This document shows, piece by piece, positions 62,490-64,000 of a DNA stretch of 64,000 bases; position 1 is the stretch's first letter; each line of letters starts with the position of its first letter. The notes under the pieces are model-generated. The model worked only from the letters and a program-made list of their open reading frames with translations, was not told the origin of the DNA and did not search any database. Both the position numbers and the translations under genes were made by a program. Source of the stretch: Daphnia carinata (lineage: Eukaryota; Arthropoda; Branchiopoda; Diplostraca; Daphniidae); NCBI RefSeq assembly GCF_022539665.2, contig NC_081333.1, positions 7,252,971 to 7,316,970 of the forward strand. Direction: 5' to 3'.

Positions 62490-64000
62490 TGGAACAACCA
62501 ACACACACACAAGTTTGAGTTGCTGGAAGGTTACAAAAGACAGACGAGACCAGAGAGAAGATACGAAACAGTGGACAACGGATCAACGACTGACAGTCTG
62601 TTGAAGAAGAAAAATCTATTTCTCAATTTCCTTCGAAGGGCTCCTCCCAGACCTCTCCCCTCGAGTTCCAAGCTATTCTATTCGCAAGCTCCACCCCCTA
62701 CTACCCCCAGGATCCCCTTTCCCTTCTACATTGTCTCTCGGGTTCCATCTTCGCACTAAGTTGAGTCCTGGATCGGCACGGCAACACTATTGCGTTCTGA
62801 AAACTTCACCTTCAAGCCGTCATAATTGCGACAAATCAGGCCGTAAGACCAAGAAAAAAAAATTGATAAATCCCAGTCCCAAAGTGTCAAAGGTACGGCG
62901 CCAGTTTTTAACATTTCTGTGCTGTGGGAAAAGCTGCAATGGGCACAACTTATGTAGTACTGCGTCAACGCAGACATGTGCCAGACCTTACATTCATAAC
63001 AAAGACTTCGGAGGGTGACGTTATAGCGGAGGGGAAGAACATAGAGGGTCATCGCGCACACGCACACACAGAGCGGAAGAGGGAACTCTATGAAACTGTG
63101 AGCCGGGGAGGAAGCATTGAGCAAATATCTATAAGGGCAGGGTGGATGGATAGAGGAAACACATTCCACATATGGCCACCCCAAAGCTCGCGATGATGGT
63201 CCCATATTGCATCCGCCGAAGAACCGGCATAGCACAACCGACTTGCTCTCTTCTCCCCCCTTCTCGTTCACACAGTCGTAAAAAAACGCCACAACGGACG
63301 GAAGGTTTTGAATTTTCCCGCCTGCTGACTTTGGCTATATGCTGGGGGACGGTTGACGCGGCTACAAAGATTCTGCCCCGGGTTTCCGATTTCTCACCCC
63401 AAAATATAACACTAGCTTTTTTTCGAAAAAAAAGGAAAAAGAGAGCGCAGACCTTCGGAGACAGGAAAGAGCATCGGAGGATATTTAAACAACCCAACCG
63501 AACAGGTTAACGGTCTTGCCCAAGGGCACGAACCGAAAAACCTTACTCAGTCTCCCGAAACGTCTCCAGGCATTCCAACTGCTGCTGGCTGCTGCTCTTC
63601 GCCCGTTGAAAGGCAGATGGCTTGCACAAGCGCCTTCAAACCCCCCCGCTCGCTCCGGATTTCAGCAGCTGTTGGCTTTTTTTTCCTCCCGAGTATAGCA
63701 ACCCTCCCTCTCGTTACATTTCCTCACTGAGAAATCATTACGTTCGAAATCGGTTCACGTATACGAGCACGTGTGCGTTATACATTGTCTGCGCTGCTAG
63801 TAACCGAATATTGCTATCGCGCCTTATCGCGCTGGCCGTCTCGAACCACTTTGACTCGATCTCCAATTCCAGTGGCAGACTTGTGCCCCATTCAAAAAAT
63901 CTTGATTGACCCAACGGTCTCTCGAAAAACATCAGGTCGGTTGGGAAAAAGGAAATGGGCAGTGGTTGAGGGAAAGCGGGCCAGAAGGAGAGCGGACAAA
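62490..64000. other. CDC25 upstream region
   Basis: About 1.5 kb to the window edge with no supported gene. The longest frame (62756-63292, minus) is cysteine- and valine-rich from translated repeats and shows no domain. It probably holds the CDC25 promoter and enhancers, which in flies are large and complex. Confidence 0.45.

Noticed and set aside
62756-63292. Long minus-strand open frame of 178 codons upstream of CDC25
   Set aside because: Composition comes from GT/AC repeats (CVCVCAM), with no domain; it is likely promoter DNA.

Overview
The window looks like nuclear DNA of a branchiopod crustacean, most likely Daphnia. Evidence: coding exons are split by many short GT-AG introns (often 55-80 nt) in AT-rich DNA with long A/T tracts and (GT)n repeats. 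Protein content is arthropod: an IR25a chemosensory co-receptor, an insect-type transferrin 2, an Orb2-type CPEB and a String-type CDC25. The species assignment is inference. I rebuilt gene models by hand from exon phase and splice signals. Models for transferrin, REEP, KDM3, TMEM256, CPEB, TMED and CDC25 close in phase from start to stop, except for one single-base defect in the transferrin gene.

Layout: 1-7.2 kb has no gene I can support. 7.3-7.7 kb (-) is a small secreted glycine-rich peptide gene with a TATA box. 8.2-12.3 kb (-) is Ir25a. 12.3-14.1 kb holds only weak small-gene candidates. 14.2-17.9 kb (+) is a two-lobed transferrin 2/melanotransferrin with a probable GPI tail. 18.5-21.2 kb (-) is a REEP1-4/ReepA gene with two alternative first exons. 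22.2-38.5 kb (+) is one large KDM3/JMJD1 histone H3K9 demethylase gene whose 4.4 kb intron 7 carries an apparent internal promoter. 39.3-40.1 kb (+) is TMEM256. 40.2-44.6 kb is accessory-looking DNA: small-gene candidates, a 356-bp structured element with terminal inverted repeats, and a foldback repeat. 46.7-52.4 kb (-) is CPEB (Orb2 type). 53.9-54.9 kb (-) is an alpha-class p24/TMED9 cargo receptor. 55-59.7 kb has almost no recognisable coding. 59.7-62.5 kb (-) is CDC25/String. 62.5-64 kb is its upstream DNA.

The genes do not form one pathway; this is an ordinary animal gene neighbourhood. Links worth noting: REEP and p24 both act in the early secretory pathway, and REEP and KDM3 are divergently arranged across about 0.9 kb. 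The most unusual observations are the phase-perfect alternative REEP N-terminus, the one-T frameshift in transferrin, the structured inverted-repeat element at 42.2 kb, the intronic KDM3 promoter and several RFX-type X-boxes. I found no CRISPR array, rRNA, tRNA or clearly novel multi-gene system.
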